Assembly: GCA_025531455.1 (NCBI GenBank)
Contig: JAMYHL010000017.1
Coordinates: forward strand, 744,001-808,000
Direction: 5' to 3'
Source: Apiotrichum sp. Y4204
Taxonomy: Eukaryota > Basidiomycota > Tremellomycetes > Trichosporonales > Trichosporonaceae
DNA: 64,000 nucleotides
The notes under the pieces were generated by a model. It did not search any database. It saw nothing but the letters and a program-made list of their open reading frames with translations, and was not told the DNA's origin. Positions within the stretch are counted from its first letter, which is position 1. Each line of letters begins with the position of its first letter. A program made the translations under genes and the position numbers. This document shows positions 24,628 through 38,948 of the stretch, in pieces.

Positions 24628-26564
24628 TTACTTGAGCGCAACGGGTGCGGTGATCGGGCGCTCGCGGACAATGTCGACGACGTGCCGCAGCTGCTCGAGG
24701 AACACAAACATGCAGATGGTGTTGGGCGTGAGACGGATCCAGGCCGGGAGCCAGCCCTTGAAGAGGAACGCGGGGCCTTCGCGCTTCAGGCTCTCGGTGA
24801 TGACGTGCACCGGTCCGAGGGGGTCCGACGAGTGCATCACGCGCGACTTGACCACGTCGGCCGGCGAGCAGATCGTCGTCGCAACAGTACCCGCTAGCGC
24901 CGAGGCGGCAAAGTGCACAGGCAGGCCGTCGCCGAGTCCCCAGCCGAGGAGGAGCGACTTGAACATGTCGTACGAAACCAGCTGGGACGAGTTCATGAGG
25001 ATCGCACGCACCTGGGTGTCAGTGGGAACTTTTGTGGGGTGATGGCAACCCGGGCACTCACGGTGTTCGGCAGCAGTCCACGGAACAGGCTCTTTGTTCC
25101 CTCGTCGCCAACCATGCGGTACACGCCGTGCGCGGCATTGCGGTAATGCAGCTGCTGGGCTGCGGGTTTGGCCGGGTCAGAGATCATGCGCACGAGAACG
25201 ACGTCTGCCGGGTTACCCGCCACGCCGCCGAGGGCACCGGCCGATGCCGCGCAGAAGGTGAGCTCTCCCATTCCCAGCTTCTTGGCACCTGATGTCAGTG
25301 TTGTCCTTCCCGTATCTCTCGCCCGCATCTGTTATCTCGGAATCTCGCTGGAGTCCGGAATCTCCCTATCTGACTCCTTATCCTGTGCCGCAGTAATGAC
25401 GGAGCTCCATCTTTGCTTGCACACGCTCGGGGCTCCGTCTGCCAGAACTCCGAGACATGCACTGCGATGCAGGCAAAGTGACGAGGTTGGGTTGTCACCT
25501 GTGGAATTCGGCGACAGAACACCGAGTCGCGGCACGTGGGTGTAATGAGCGGATAAACAGTGGCAAGGTCGCTTGGCTCGCCAGTCGCTACCACCCGACC
25601 CGCACCGACATCCGGCGCAACGGCAACGGCGTCGCCGTGGGGCGCCGCTGGGCATGCTCCGTGCATGGTGGGACAACTCTTTCGTACTCTGCGGCACACC
25701 AATTTCCTCTGCTCGCCCTGCACACAACGCAACTCACCATTTCGTGATAGCTTGGCCTTGATCATATCGTATGCGCCGAGACGGGTGAGCGAGTATGTCA
25801 TTTGGCGGAACACGCTCGCCGTCAGACCAGTATACAGCCCACGGACGCCTGAAATGTCAGCTTCAGTTTCTCGAGGTCACATGTGTAAGAGGTCGGCAGT
25901 ACGCAATGCCCGGGTCATCGCTGCTCCGTCACGGCAGATGTCTTGGAAGCCCTGAGGCGCCTGACGGCGGCCTTCGGGTTCCATGTGCCAAACCCGGCCG
26001 AGACTGGCCGAGCGGCGCGCCGTGAGAAGCGTCGACGACGGGATGCAGTGCGCAACATGTGTGTGCAACAGTGAGAAGCGTGTGCAACAGCGAGAAGCGT
26101 GTACGCAACAGCGAAGAGAGTGTGTGCACTCAACAGCACGCTCATGGCTGTGCTCCCTCCCTCGCAGTCATCTCATCGCCCCGCCCGCTGGCCCCCGCAA
26201 TGCGTTCCCTCCCCAACCGCACTCACCCTTGTGCGCGAGCACATCCTTGGCCGCATTCTTGAGCGACGTCTTCTTCGCCGCCGTCTGCATGCGCACCCGC
26301 ATCACGTCAAGCGGGTGTGTGCAGCATGCCGCCACTGATGTCAGTTTTTCCTGCTCCACCTTGTGGTTGTATCCGCGCCGGTCGCGACTCACTGGATGCA
26401 GCGGCGCCGCCGAGCCTGCCGTCAGTATTGTTATCGCGGGGGGAGCGTGCTGGCGCTGGGGCGACTCTACGGAGCACGAGCACGGAGCACGGCGCCAGCG
26501 GCCAGCGGCCGACTCACCAGAAGGGGTAGGGCTGCTTGCCCCCGGTGATGGGTTTTGCGGGCAT
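24628..26564 (-). CDS. DIC1: Mitochondrial dicarboxylate carrier
   Basis: Six exons: 26564-26518, 26415-26393 (only 23 nt), 26334-26227, 25848-25738, 25288-25062 and 25011-24628; 299 residues, the usual length of mitochondrial carriers. The three SLC25 repeats are visible through THPLDVMRVRMQ, GNPADVVLVRM and CSPADVVKSRVM, each ending an odd helix; the second lacks the basic residue, as in other dicarboxylate carriers. The N-terminus KQPYPFWLGGAAAS and the segment VRAILMNSSQLVSYD fit the DIC1 group. Known role: exchange of malate or succinate for phosphate across the inner membrane. Introns 3 (25849-26226, 378 nt) and 4 (25289-25737, 449 nt) are far longer than elsewhere in this window. Confidence 0.88.
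26058..26125 (+). repeat. Short tandem repeat in DIC1 intron 3
   Basis: Imperfect units of the form GTGTGCAACAGYGAGAAGC recur about three times. Confined to the intron; no coding meaning. Confidence 0.55.
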
Positions 26565-28542
26565 GGCGGGTGGATGGGTGGGGAGGGGAAGGGAGGTGGT
26601 GAGGCGGTTGGGTGCTCTCGAACGGCCGTATGCACTCTAGTCCTGTTGAAAGTCGAAATGAACGTTGAACAATGCACGGTGAACGATGGAGATGTGATGG
26701 CGATGAAGAGTGGGCTGGTGTTGTTGACGAGGGAGAAGTGGAGAGATTTTTTTTTCCAGGTTTCGTTTTTATCAGCAACGATCAAGAAAATCCCTGCTTA
26801 AGTCGATATCATCATTCTCCATCTCGCATGTCTCACCTTTCACTCCACCTGCACATTGGTATGCATCATATCGATCAGCTTACAGTATTTTGCTCGGTAC
26901 CCGCCGCCTGTGTATGAATCTCTTACAGGGCCGAATACGCCGACGCCCGCCCGCCCGCCGCTCCGTCTCCGCTTTCCACTCGGTGGCTCGGTATTCGGCC
27001 TCGTCCGGTCCCATCCATGGCCACTCACCGTCGCGCAGCTCGCCAATCGCCGGATATCGCGCTGCCTCGCGTTGTGGGGCATGGCATGCATGCGTTTGTT
27101 GTGTAGGCTGTGGGGTTGGGGCCATGTCGTACATACAGGTATACAGTCTGCGGTCGTGCAGCCAGCCATGCATGCTTTGCGTGGCTGTACCAAGTAGTGG
27201 TGATTGCGGTCAATTCTGGGTACTCTGCATTCCTCCCCCCGGGATGGTCTTGTTATCCTGCCTGGCGTCGCTTGTTCGCTTGGAGCCCGGAAATACTGGC
27301 GAGTAGGTTGTCCCGCCTCCCAACGCCAAGGAGCTACAGTGCGATATCGGGTGGCAACATTACTTGCCCATCTCAAGCACTCATCTCATCGGTGCATGGT
27401 ACCCCTGCCGAGCTGCCGAGGCTAGAGCATAGAGTATATATAGCCTGCATGAGTGTCGCTCGCACGCCCGCGCTGGGACTAGATTTATCTTCCGCGGCTG
27501 TCTTTCGGACTGGTCTTCCGCCTGTGCATGTGCGGAGCGAGGTTGGCCCGAGTGGCCAAGTGGCATCTTGCAACCTGGCTGCTGGCTGTTCTGATTCTTT
27601 AGTTGGCAACCCTCCTGGCTTCCATTGACCTCTGAGAATGTTTGCCGTCGCATATATTGATGCTCATTACACAGCGATCAGCACACGGAACATTGGATCT
27701 CGTGCAGTCACTGATTGCAATCGCTCAATTGCTGAACACACCGTCTCACAAGCGCAGCCTTTGCCGAAGGGCAGAAGAGCCTGTACAGGCTGTTTGGCAC
27801 CAGCTGTTATCTGTGAGACGGTATGACAGATGAAGCTGACTTGCTATACCAGCGCATTCACCTCCTCTCATCCATGTATCACCGGGACCGTTGCCACCGC
27901 AGAGGTCGATTATCATGCTCATGGATCATGGACGTCATGGGTGTAGGCTCATGTCTGACTCCCTTGTACAAGTCTGGCCTATCTCACGTGCCACGCTCAG
28001 ATTGATCTCATGGGCTCGCGATCTCGACCTCCCCAGTCCTCACTTGTTGTTATCGTACCAACTTTAAACCTGGCAAATCACAAGTACCCGACAAGTCGCC
28101 TATCGCAGTACCGCAGTATACCGCAGTGCCGCAGTGGATCTGTCCAGCACTCGCGGAAACGCGCACCGCTGCGCCGCTGCGCCGCTGCGCCGCTGCGCCG
28201 CTGTGCCGCTGTGCCGCTGTGCCGCTGTGCCGCTGTGCCGCTGTGCCGCTGTGCCGCTGTGCCGCTGTGCCGCTGCGCATCGCCATGTCACTTGATTAAA
28301 TCACAAATGCATAATGTACCAAAGGGGTGTCACAGGGGGGGGGTTCCAAACTGAAAGTTCGGGGCCGTGGTATTGTCGTGTCGTGTTGGAAGAGTATGAG
28401 AGTCTAGGTGTTAGTCGTGTGGTTACGGGACGCAGTATGGCGCAACTCACTGGTAACAGGTGGCACAATGAGAATATACAACATTGGAACGTGGGTGTCT
28501 AGTTCGCTGCGTTCGCGAGGTCGGTGTGACGTCTAGCTGTGC
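26565..28542. other. Intergenic, 2 kb
   Basis: No recognisable protein on either strand. The segment near 27550 contains TGGCCAAGTGG, which resembles a tRNA A box, but no partner B box follows. The octamer array at 28166-28276 is the only structured element. Confidence 0.45.
28166..28276. repeat. Tandem octamer array (GCCGCTGY)n
   Basis: About 13-14 units of an 8-bp repeat: the left end consists of GCCGCTGC copies and the rest of GCCGCTGT copies, ending in one GCCGCTGC. Just upstream (28098-28138) related CCGCAGT words recur. Period 8 is not a multiple of 3, so it is unlikely to be coding. Confidence 0.9.
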
Positions 28543-28722
28543 TTAGAGACGCTTGCGGGGATGACCGCGGTACGCCTCGAGGACGGAGTAGACGAGCTCA
28601 GCGAAGTGCGGGGACGGGTGGGCGGCCGGCGCGACGCGGCGCGGTGCGGTCTGCGGAGAGGAAGGGGAGGAGGGCGTGCGCGGCGCGACGGCCTTTGGTG
28701 CGGTGCTGGAGAGGAGCGGCAT
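28543..28722 (-). CDS. Small hypothetical protein (59 aa)
   Basis: An ATG at 28722 opens a 59-codon single-exon frame. The N-terminal two thirds are Pro/Ser/Ala-rich; the end AELVYSVLEAYRGHPRKRL is helical and basic. A TATA box (28841-28836 on the minus strand) lies about 115 bp upstream, and the leader between is C/T-rich as in other genes here. I recognise no family. It could be an unrelated leader or a non-coding transcript. Confidence 0.35.
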   Translation of the reverse strand: MPLLSSTAPKAVAPRTPSSPSSPQTAPRRVAPAAHPSPHFAELVYSVLEAYRGHPRKRL

Positions 28723-28835
28723 CGTGAGAGGATGAGTAGTGGCTGTGAGAGGCGGGTGGCAAGAGTGCTGAGAGACTGATATGTGCTCGGTCGATGTGGA
28801 TGGGGATGCCAACAGGAATGCAGATCCTCTGGATC

Positions 28836-28841
28836 TTTATA
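28836..28841 (-). promoter_or_regulatory. TATA box upstream of the 59-aa frame
   Basis: TATAAA on the minus strand, about 115 bp before the ATG at 28722. Confidence 0.4.
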
Positions 28842-29660
28842 TCTCGCCCGACACAGATGTTCTATGCTGCTGCGTACTCGACGGTCACACGGGTGGCAAC
28901 ACGCGCCTCAGCAATGCTCAGCAGTGCTCAGCAGTGCACATGATTGTCAAGAAAAACCTGCGACCCTCAGGAACAATCGCAATCAATGCAATGCAAACAA
29001 TAACAGAGGAGTCTTCGCCGCGCTGCCCGAGAGATTGCGAATCCTGGGATGGCCTGGGATGGCGTGGCGCGTAGCCACACGAGTCAAACCTTATTGTCAT
29101 CACGACCCATGTCTTTGTCACCCTTCTCGGACCAATCAGAGGGCACGTAATGGTCAGCAGTCGATGCTCCGAGAACATGCGCGGTGCGCGTGGGGGCTTG
29201 CGGAATTGCGGAACCGTGCCGCTGCGTGCGCAGGGCGCGCAGCGCAGGGCTTGGCGGTGTGCGGTATGTGACCTGAGGCCGGGAGAGTCCGATGGATGGA
29301 AGAGGCCGATGGTAGGGGTCTGTGGGGCCTGGCCTGGCCTGGCGGGTGGCTGTGACACCTCGAAACCCCTCGTCCCAGCCATGGCCAGCCACCATGGTCA
29401 CCTTCCAATGTACTCATGTCGTTGCTCACATGACTTGGCCGAGGGCCGTGTGATCGTGGAATTGGCCGATGGACTGGGCGGCGGCCAGCCTCAAGCGCAA
29501 CATGACGACACGGCGAGCTCCGGACTGAGCGTGTGGATGGTGGAGCCCACCAGGTCACCAGCCTTTCGGCATTCAGCTTCTCAGCTTCCAGCATCCAGCG
29601 ACTGCATCTGACAACTACCAAAGCACCAACTCACTGAAACACACTCACGACACATTCACG
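28842..29660. other. Intergenic, 0.8 kb upstream of the aldolase gene
   Basis: Contains short GGCCTGGCCTGGC-like duplications near 29330 but no exon I can support. Confidence 0.4.
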
Positions 29661-30869
29661 ATGCCTATCCCCGTGACGCCGGGGGTGTACGCGCCAATCC
29701 TGACCTTCTTCAAGGCGGGGAGCGAGGACCTCGACCTCGACACCTTCCGCACCCATGTGCTGTACCTCGCGCGCTCGGGCGTCGCCCCCGTCGTGTGCGG
29801 GACGATGGGCGAGGCGCCGATGCTCAGCGTCGACGAGCGGGTAAAACTCGTCGAGGTGTGAGTCTAAAAAGGTCAAGGCAACTGATACTGATACTTACTC
29901 AGTGCCCGCAAGACACTGGACGAGGACGGCCGCCGCCTCCCCCTCATTGTCGGCACGGGACTGCCGTCTACACGCGAGACGCTCGCCCTCACTGAAAAAG
30001 TCGCCGCTGCCGGGGCGGACGCGGTGCTCGTCATCCCGGCTGGATACTACGCGCCGCTCATGACCCCCGCGGCCCTCAAGAGTTTCTACTCCGCAGTGGC
30101 AGAGAAGAGCCCCGTGCCCGTCATGCTGTACAATTTCCCTGGCGCCGCGGGCGGCGTGGACATGGACAGCGACTTGTTGGAGGAGATCGCACGCGCCCCG
30201 AACGTGTGCGGCGCAAAGCTCACGTACGAACCACACTACAATGACAATACCTTACTCACACGCCAGGTGCTCGGCGATCGGCAAGTTTACACGGCTCGCG
30301 GGCGCGACCTCGGCGCCCGCGTGGGTCGAGCAGTATCCCCGCAGCTTCAAAACGGATGGGCCGCCCTTTGTCCTCCTCACAGGGTGCGTGGGTGTGTAGC
30401 TTACGCTGACTTCCAGGTTTAGCGACTTTATCGTCGCCGCGCTCGCGGCCCAGGCGCATGGCGCGATCACGGGCTTTGGGAATCTCGCTCCTGTGGGTTT
30501 CATGAGTGTGGGTTGATTCTGACCGCAGCGCGTGCTCGGACGGCTGTATGCGCTGGCGAAGCGGGCAGCCGAGTCCGGGAGCAAGGAGGACAAGGAGGCG
30601 GCAACGACACTCCAAACGCTCGTGGCCGAGGCGGATTACCAGGTGGGTCTAGCGTCGCTTCTTGTTGCTCACTGCAGACAAGCGCACTGCACATTCCTGG
30701 GGCGAAGCAGATCCTGCAGCAGCGAAAGGGGTACGGCGGGCTGGCGCGCGCGCCGCTCCAGCCGGCAGACAAGGCGCTGTACGATAAAGTCATGAAGCAC
30801 CCTGCTGTCGTGCGCGTGTTTGCCCTCGAGACTGAGCTGGAGAGGGACGGACAGATGCCGACTATGTAG
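29661..30869 (+). CDS. DapA-family (class I) aldolase, dihydrodipicolinate-synthase/HOGA-like
   Basis: Six exons: 29661-29857, 29903-30223, 30267-30383, 30417-30492, 30529-30642 and 30678-30869; 338 residues. TIM-barrel motifs of the family are present: GTMGE at residues 47-51, the proton-relay tyrosine Y142 (MLYNFPG) and the Schiff-base lysine K171 (VCGAKLT). Fungi normally make lysine by the aminoadipate route, so a true diaminopimelate role is unlikely. Better guesses are 4-hydroxy-2-oxoglutarate aldolase or a 2-keto-3-deoxy-sugar-acid aldolase; the sequence alone does not decide. The stop lies 37 bp from the stop of the convergent oxygenase gene. The C-terminal part (residues ~235-338) is more variable. 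Confidence 0.85.
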
Positions 30870-30906
30870 GAATGTAGATGCATCTCAAGAAGTACTGTAC
30901 TGTACA

Positions 30907-32274
30907 CTACCCGTACCACGGCACCTCGACGCCCGCTGTTGTCAGTGTCAGTGACTATTTTCTGTTGGCTGCGACTCACCAATCATCTCGACCACGACCT
31001 CGCCGTCTGCCCACGCGCGCTTGTACGTCTCGGATTTCCCGACCTTTGCAATCCGCGCCTTGGAGTAGTCGCGGGACGATATGCCGGCGCCCTCAAACGT
31101 CCTCCGCACCCCGGCAGCTTGCAGGACGTGGCTCTCCATGATTGTATTTGGCTCCCATCAATAAACAAGTCCCAATGATCACTTACCATATCGTCGTCAT
31201 TCGGCACAGCAAAGTAAAACACACCGCAGCGGATATGGCCCCTCTGGTCATCTGGCGGCGCGGAAACACGGTGGTTGGCGGCCTTGAAGTACCCTCCCGT
31301 GTAGAACTCCATGATCGCGCCGCAGTTGACAATGATCCCCCCGGGCGTGTGCCGGACGTATCGCCACACTCCGGCGTCGTCGCGGACCTGCAGGGACGCC
31401 ATGGGCTGCGAGAAGACGAATGTGAGTGCTGAAATTAGCTTTGAGCGATCATGGGAATGAATGCGAGGTGCTCCGCCCGCACTTACAGCCAAAGTCTTGG
31501 TGTCCCTTGAGCCACACGCCATTGACCTTTGCCTCGTCCTCGGGGGAATGTTCGTCGTAAAAGCACATATCTGGCATCAGAGCCGAATACCCATCCAACT
31601 CACAGCGGAACCACGACTCGTCGTGCTCTTCATACTTGTGCCGCTTGGTGAACGTGTCCTCGGGGACATCAAGCGCAATGGCAAACAACCTAAGGAGAGA
31701 GAGGAGCACGCCGTTGTGGACTTTACGCGAAAAGGCCTTTACGTCCCCAAGATACGGCTGAATCGATTCTGGAAACTCCTGCGCAAAGTCGCGCGACCAG
31801 TTAAACTGCTCAATCTTATCCTTCACGCCATTCTGGAATCTCCCCATCAGCGATAATCTTGCCGTTAAACGCACTCATAATACTCCCTCAGCTTGAAGCC
31901 CGTATACGTCCCGTCCTCCTGCATGCGTGCGCGCAGGCGCACCTTCTCCTCCATCGGCGTGGTCTGCAGCACCGTCTCCCGTCAGCCCCGCCGGGGAGGA
32001 ACTCACATAGCCAATATCCACCTGCAGATCGATCTCTTCAGGCGATATCCCCATGTTCGTGAGCGTGAAGAAGCCGTCCGTGTGCATTGCCTCGCGCACG
32101 CGCTCCGCGAGCGCGGCCCGCGCCTCCGGGCCATCATCGAAGGTCGAGAGGTCGATCACCGCCAAGTCCGCCCATGGCTGTTGTTAGCGGCAGGAAGGGG
32201 CCACCCACGAGATCCTCCTGAGTCGGCGCGACGGGGGTGAAGTGCAGCAGCCCGTTCTCCTTGTCGTTCGTCAT
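30907..32274 (-). CDS. 2-oxoglutarate/Fe(II)-dependent oxygenase, isopenicillin-N-synthase-like
   Basis: Seven exons: 32274-32209, 32177-32007, 31963-31875, 31839-31487, 31428-31187, 31151-30980 and 30935-30907; 373 residues. The N-terminal DIOX_N region begins at LAVIDLSTF. Iron ligands are H222 and D224 (GHQDFG) and H279 (NHRVSAPP); R293 (HIRCG) is the likely 2-oxoglutarate-binding arginine, with Gly where the family often has Ser. Substrate unknown; relatives oxidise plant or fungal small molecules or act in secondary metabolism. Introns 3 and 5 (35 nt each) end in GAG after TGATGGG rather than the usual CAG; the first intron is only 31 nt. It converges on the DapA-family gene. Confidence 0.85.
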
Positions 32275-32758
32275 GCTTGACGTTCTATGTGGGGAGCAGT
32301 CCGTGACTTGCGGTCTTTATGTAGCAAGAGCAGCGACAGTCCCCACCACGCCCGCGGCCAGCGGCAATTGATCGTTGGCCGCACGTCGTTTCTCTATCTC
32401 GGTCAGTTGATGCAAACGGTGATGCCCACTGCCCGCGGCCAGGCGGCCAAGCGGCAAGTCCATCTTTCAGCACCAGCGCACTCCACCAATGCGGCCTTCA
32501 ACGCCTTATCGCCAAGACGCCGTCCACTCACAAGAGGCCGCCGGCGGCCAACCGCCCACCGATCACTACGCCGCGGGCTGACAGCAGACAGAGAGTTGAC
32601 ATCGATTATGACGCTACAAGTATTTCACGCGCCGCGGCGCGGCTGGCCGCGGCCCCAGAGAAGAGAAGAATGAGAACAGGGGAAAGGAGAGGAGAGTGCT
32701 GTTGCGCATTGTCTGTCGCTTGTCGATTGGTATGCTTGTGCTTTAGGCATTTCTTCTC
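32275..32758. other. Intergenic, 0.48 kb
   Basis: Upstream of the oxygenase and downstream of the permease. Several GCGGCCR words occur (32350-32590); no gene. Confidence 0.4.
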
Positions 32759-34583
32759 CTAGAGGACACCCTTGGACGCGGCGACGGGGTTGGGCTGGTC
32801 GTAGATCCAGTCGAGCTCCTCGAGGGTGCGGCCGCGCGACTCGACACCAAAGAACCACCAGCACGCCGCCTCGATGAGGTCCCAGAACACAAAGACGAAA
32901 ATGTACCGGTACCCGATGTTCTGGAGACCGATCGGGCCTGCGAACATGTTGATAAAGCCCATGCACATCTGGAGGTCAGTGGTGTTTACTGTCCACCTCG
33001 TTGCCGTGTTATTTCACTCACCATCACCATGTTGCACACTGCCATGCCCTTTGCGCGCATAGGGGTGGAGAGGGCCTCGACGGGCAGGACGGCCTGAAGG
33101 GGCGTGTACGTGAATGCGCAGAAGACGCCAAAAAGGACATAGACCGCGATACAGCCCTTGCCGATCGCCTCGTTGATGGGCTCGTTGCGGTCCATCTGCT
33201 TGACGATGATAGATGTCAGGCCGGTGAACACGCCGAGCGTGACGGAGAGCAGGAGCGTGCCAAAAGTGAGCACCTTGCGGCGCGGCATGTAGTCTGTGAG
33301 CATGGCGCCAACAAAGGCGCCGACCGCCGCGAGGCCCGCGTACAACAGGTTGTAGCCCAGCTGCGCCTCGACCGAGCGCACACCAATCTTCTCCTGTGGA
33401 TGTTAGATGCTGACCAAACGCTGCTGCTGTTCTGCTCACAAAGATGACAGTGGCAAAGTACGCGAGACCGTTACCGCTGAACTGGCCAAAGATGGACATC
33501 ATAATGACCTGGAGCATGCGCCAGCGGTTTCCGCGGGTGGCGAAGAGGGGGCGGTCTGGGATCAGTTTTGCTTTTTGGCATGGCACTCACAGTCGTACCA
33601 CGACGTCTTGTACAGGTCGTCCGAGTGGATCGAGTTGCTCATCTCCTCCATCTGAAGGGCGACGAGGGGCGCGTTCGGGTCGCCGTTACCGTGGTATTTG
33701 ATGAGGAACTCGCGGGCTTCCTCGGTGCGTCCGCGGCCCATGAGGAAACGCGGGCTCTCGGGGATAAACCACACGGTCGTGAGGACGATCACGGCCGCGG
33801 CACACTGGAAGATGAGGGGAAGCTGCCACGAGAGGTTCCTGTTGTGAGCGCGAGCTGGGTGAGTTCTACCCACGAGTTGATGTAGTTTGTGCCGAAAGTA
33901 ATCGCCGCAGCGGGGATGGCACCGGCGTACCATCCCGTGTTGTAGATGCCTGTGCAGCGCCCACGCCACTGGGGGAGGGCGATTTCCATCGAGTACGAGG
34001 GTGCGGCGTTGCCGACCGTCGAGATGGCCCAGCCGAGAATCACACGGCCGACCATCATCTGCTCGATGTGGTGCGCGGTGACGGAGACGATGGTGCCGAT
34101 GATGATGATGACGGAGCCGATGGCCATTGCCCAGCGGCGGCCGAGGCGGTCAGACAGCAGTGCGCCGACGGGGGCACCGATGAACGCGCCGACATTGTAC
34201 AGCGCAAAGAGGGCGCCGATCATCGGTCCGCCCGTGCCAATGTGGTTGAAGCGTTCCTGGAATGGTGCCATCTGGGAGTGAGTAAAGTCTTGGTGGTGAG
34301 GTGCTTACCGCAATGAGGGCGGTCATGAGGGAGCCATCGTAGCCGTTCGCGTACGAGCAGCACAGGGACGTGAAGATGCCGAGGTAGAGGACGAGCGCGT
34401 TCTTGCTCCACCGCCGGAAGTGTGTGTCCTTGAGCGCGGCATTCAGCTCGCTCTGGAGGATCAGTGGGGAAGCTCATAATCACCAACCGAGAAGTGGCCC
34501 TTGGCAAGGTGTGCCTCGTCGTCGTACTTTGTGTCGAGGTCGTGGTCGCTGTGCGCGACAGACTGCTTCTCGGTGGGGGACAT
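32759..34583 (-). CDS. MFS sugar permease, lactose permease (LAC12)-like
   Basis: Seven exons: 34583-34488, 34452-34309, 34271-33874, 33838-33591, 33555-33440, 33393-33022 and 32968-32759; 527 residues. Sugar-porter signatures: SDRLGRRWAMAIG between helices 2 and 3, PESPRFLMGRGRTEEAREF in the central loop, DYMPRRKVLTFG between helices 8 and 9, and VESRGRTLEELDW after helix 12. Both N- and C-termini are cytosolic in this family. The nearest characterised group by appearance is the fungal lactose/hexose permeases; the divergent neighbour is a beta-galactosidase, which makes lactose or another galactoside the likely cargo (inference). Donor 1 is the weak GTTGGT. Confidence 0.88.
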
Positions 34584-34634
34584 GTCTCGTGAGCTGCTTG
34601 TGGGGTACGGGGTCCCATGGGCCCCATGTCGCTT

Positions 34635-34642
34635 CTTATATA
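34635..34642 (-). promoter_or_regulatory. TATA box of the sugar permease gene
   Basis: TATATAAG on the minus strand, 52-59 bp upstream of the ATG at 34583. Confidence 0.6.
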
Positions 34643-34820
34643 CACGATACTGGCCCCTTGGGGCTCGTCGATCAGAATGGTTAGCAGTACAAGGTTAGCA
34701 GGTTGGGAGGTTGGGAGGTTCATTTCCGCATCGCATTTTCCCAGCCAAAACACTAGATCAACTAGAGAGATAGCTAGCAGACCACCTTGGCCATGCACCG
34801 AGACCAACCGGGTAGCGAGC

Positions 34821-35436
34821 GAACGGGAATTTTTGGTTCCAGTTGGCAACGCTTGCCCGGCTAACACCATCGACAACGACACTAGTCGCGTTTAGCGGAA
34901 TGCAAAGAGGACAAGAATGTTCTCTCGACAATAGAAGCCGAGTGCCGAGTGCCACTCTCCGCCGACTGAGTGTTGTAGTGTCAGATCAGGTCAGAGAGTC
35001 AGAGAATGGAGTGGCCAGAGCCAAAGTGCAGAGGGCTCGGCCGCACAGCAAATTGTTCGGGTGAACTCGACGCCGCCCATTACCGCCGACCAGGACTAGC
35101 GGCGGAGAGCTCCGTTCCGGGCGCTGGTGGTGCCACGAGGCCTGGAGGAGTGAGAGCCTGAGGCCGGAGTAGAGAGGGTGCACGAGTGAGGAGATGAGCA
35201 TGTGAGCAATGCACTAAATGTACCGCGGCATGTACAAACAATTTAAACGCTGGGGTCTAGAGCTTCTAGCAGTAGATGGTGACATGCCATGTGTCATGGC
35301 CTCAAGCCGGCATTGCCACTCGGCAACCCTCTTGCTCGATTCCCTCCCGTTTTCTCGCGTGGTCGAACGGGAATGTCCCCCGCGTTGCCCCACAGTTACT
35401 GTGGTGAACGGGAATCTCGGTGCAGCGAACGGGAAT
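34821..35436. promoter_or_regulatory. Four copies of GAACGGGAAT in the lactose intergenic region
   Basis: Exact copies at 34821-34830, 35365-35374, 35406-35415 and 35427-35436, all in the same orientation; the last two are 21 bp apart centre to centre, about two helical turns. I found no other exact copy in the window by eye. The CGG core would suit a Zn(II)2Cys6 regulator; this is inference. Confidence 0.55.
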
Positions 35437-35560
35437 GTGGACGGCGCTACCGGCTGTTTAAATGAGAGAGTTTGTTATCTGATGGCCCGGCTCGGCTTCG
35501 GATCTATCCCAACCAGCCAACAGTCTCTGACGTGAGCCACCCAGGGCGCAACACCCAACA

Positions 35561-35580
35561 ACACACACACACACACACAG
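35561..35580. repeat. (CA)n microsatellite
   Basis: An ACACAC run of about 20 bp, 320 bp upstream of the beta-galactosidase ATG. Confidence 0.85.
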
Positions 35581-35899
35581 ATTCACACTCGGCGTCTATC
35601 CCGAGTATCCGAACGCAACATCACCACTGCCATTTCCCATCTGCCGCCATTCAGCCTCAGTAGCCAAGACATCCCCCGGCCTAGCTTCTCGCTCTGGCGG
35701 CGCACCATGGGGAAAGCGTCCGGCATGCGGGGCACGTCTCTCGGTCATCTCCTCCTCCGGTAAGCGGAGGACAGGCAAGAACACGCAGGGCAAGACAGCA
35801 AGACCTCCACGGCCCCCGAGCAGACTTTTGAGACGTCCCCGCATCTGCATTAAAGACCCCCAGCTTCGGACAGAATCCCCCATCCCCCGCATCTTCACC

Positions 35900-38948
<3,049 letters not shown>

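Larger units (their letters stand above)
34584..35899. promoter_or_regulatory. Divergent promoter region of permease and beta-galactosidase
   Basis: 1.3 kb between the two ATGs, far longer than other divergent gaps here. It holds a permease TATA box (34635-34642), four copies of a 10-bp motif, and a (CA)n tract. The layout parallels the long LAC12-LAC4 intergenic region of Kluyveromyces, which is lactose-induced and glucose-repressed; regulation here is inferred from layout only. Confidence 0.65.

Noticed and set aside
27540..27620. tRNA A-box-like word TGGCCAAGTGG
   Set aside because: No B box or pairing acceptor stem within tRNA distance.
28166..28276. Octamer array considered as a CRISPR-like or coding repeat
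   Set aside because: Units are contiguous without spacers, the genome is eukaryotic, and period 8 breaks frame.
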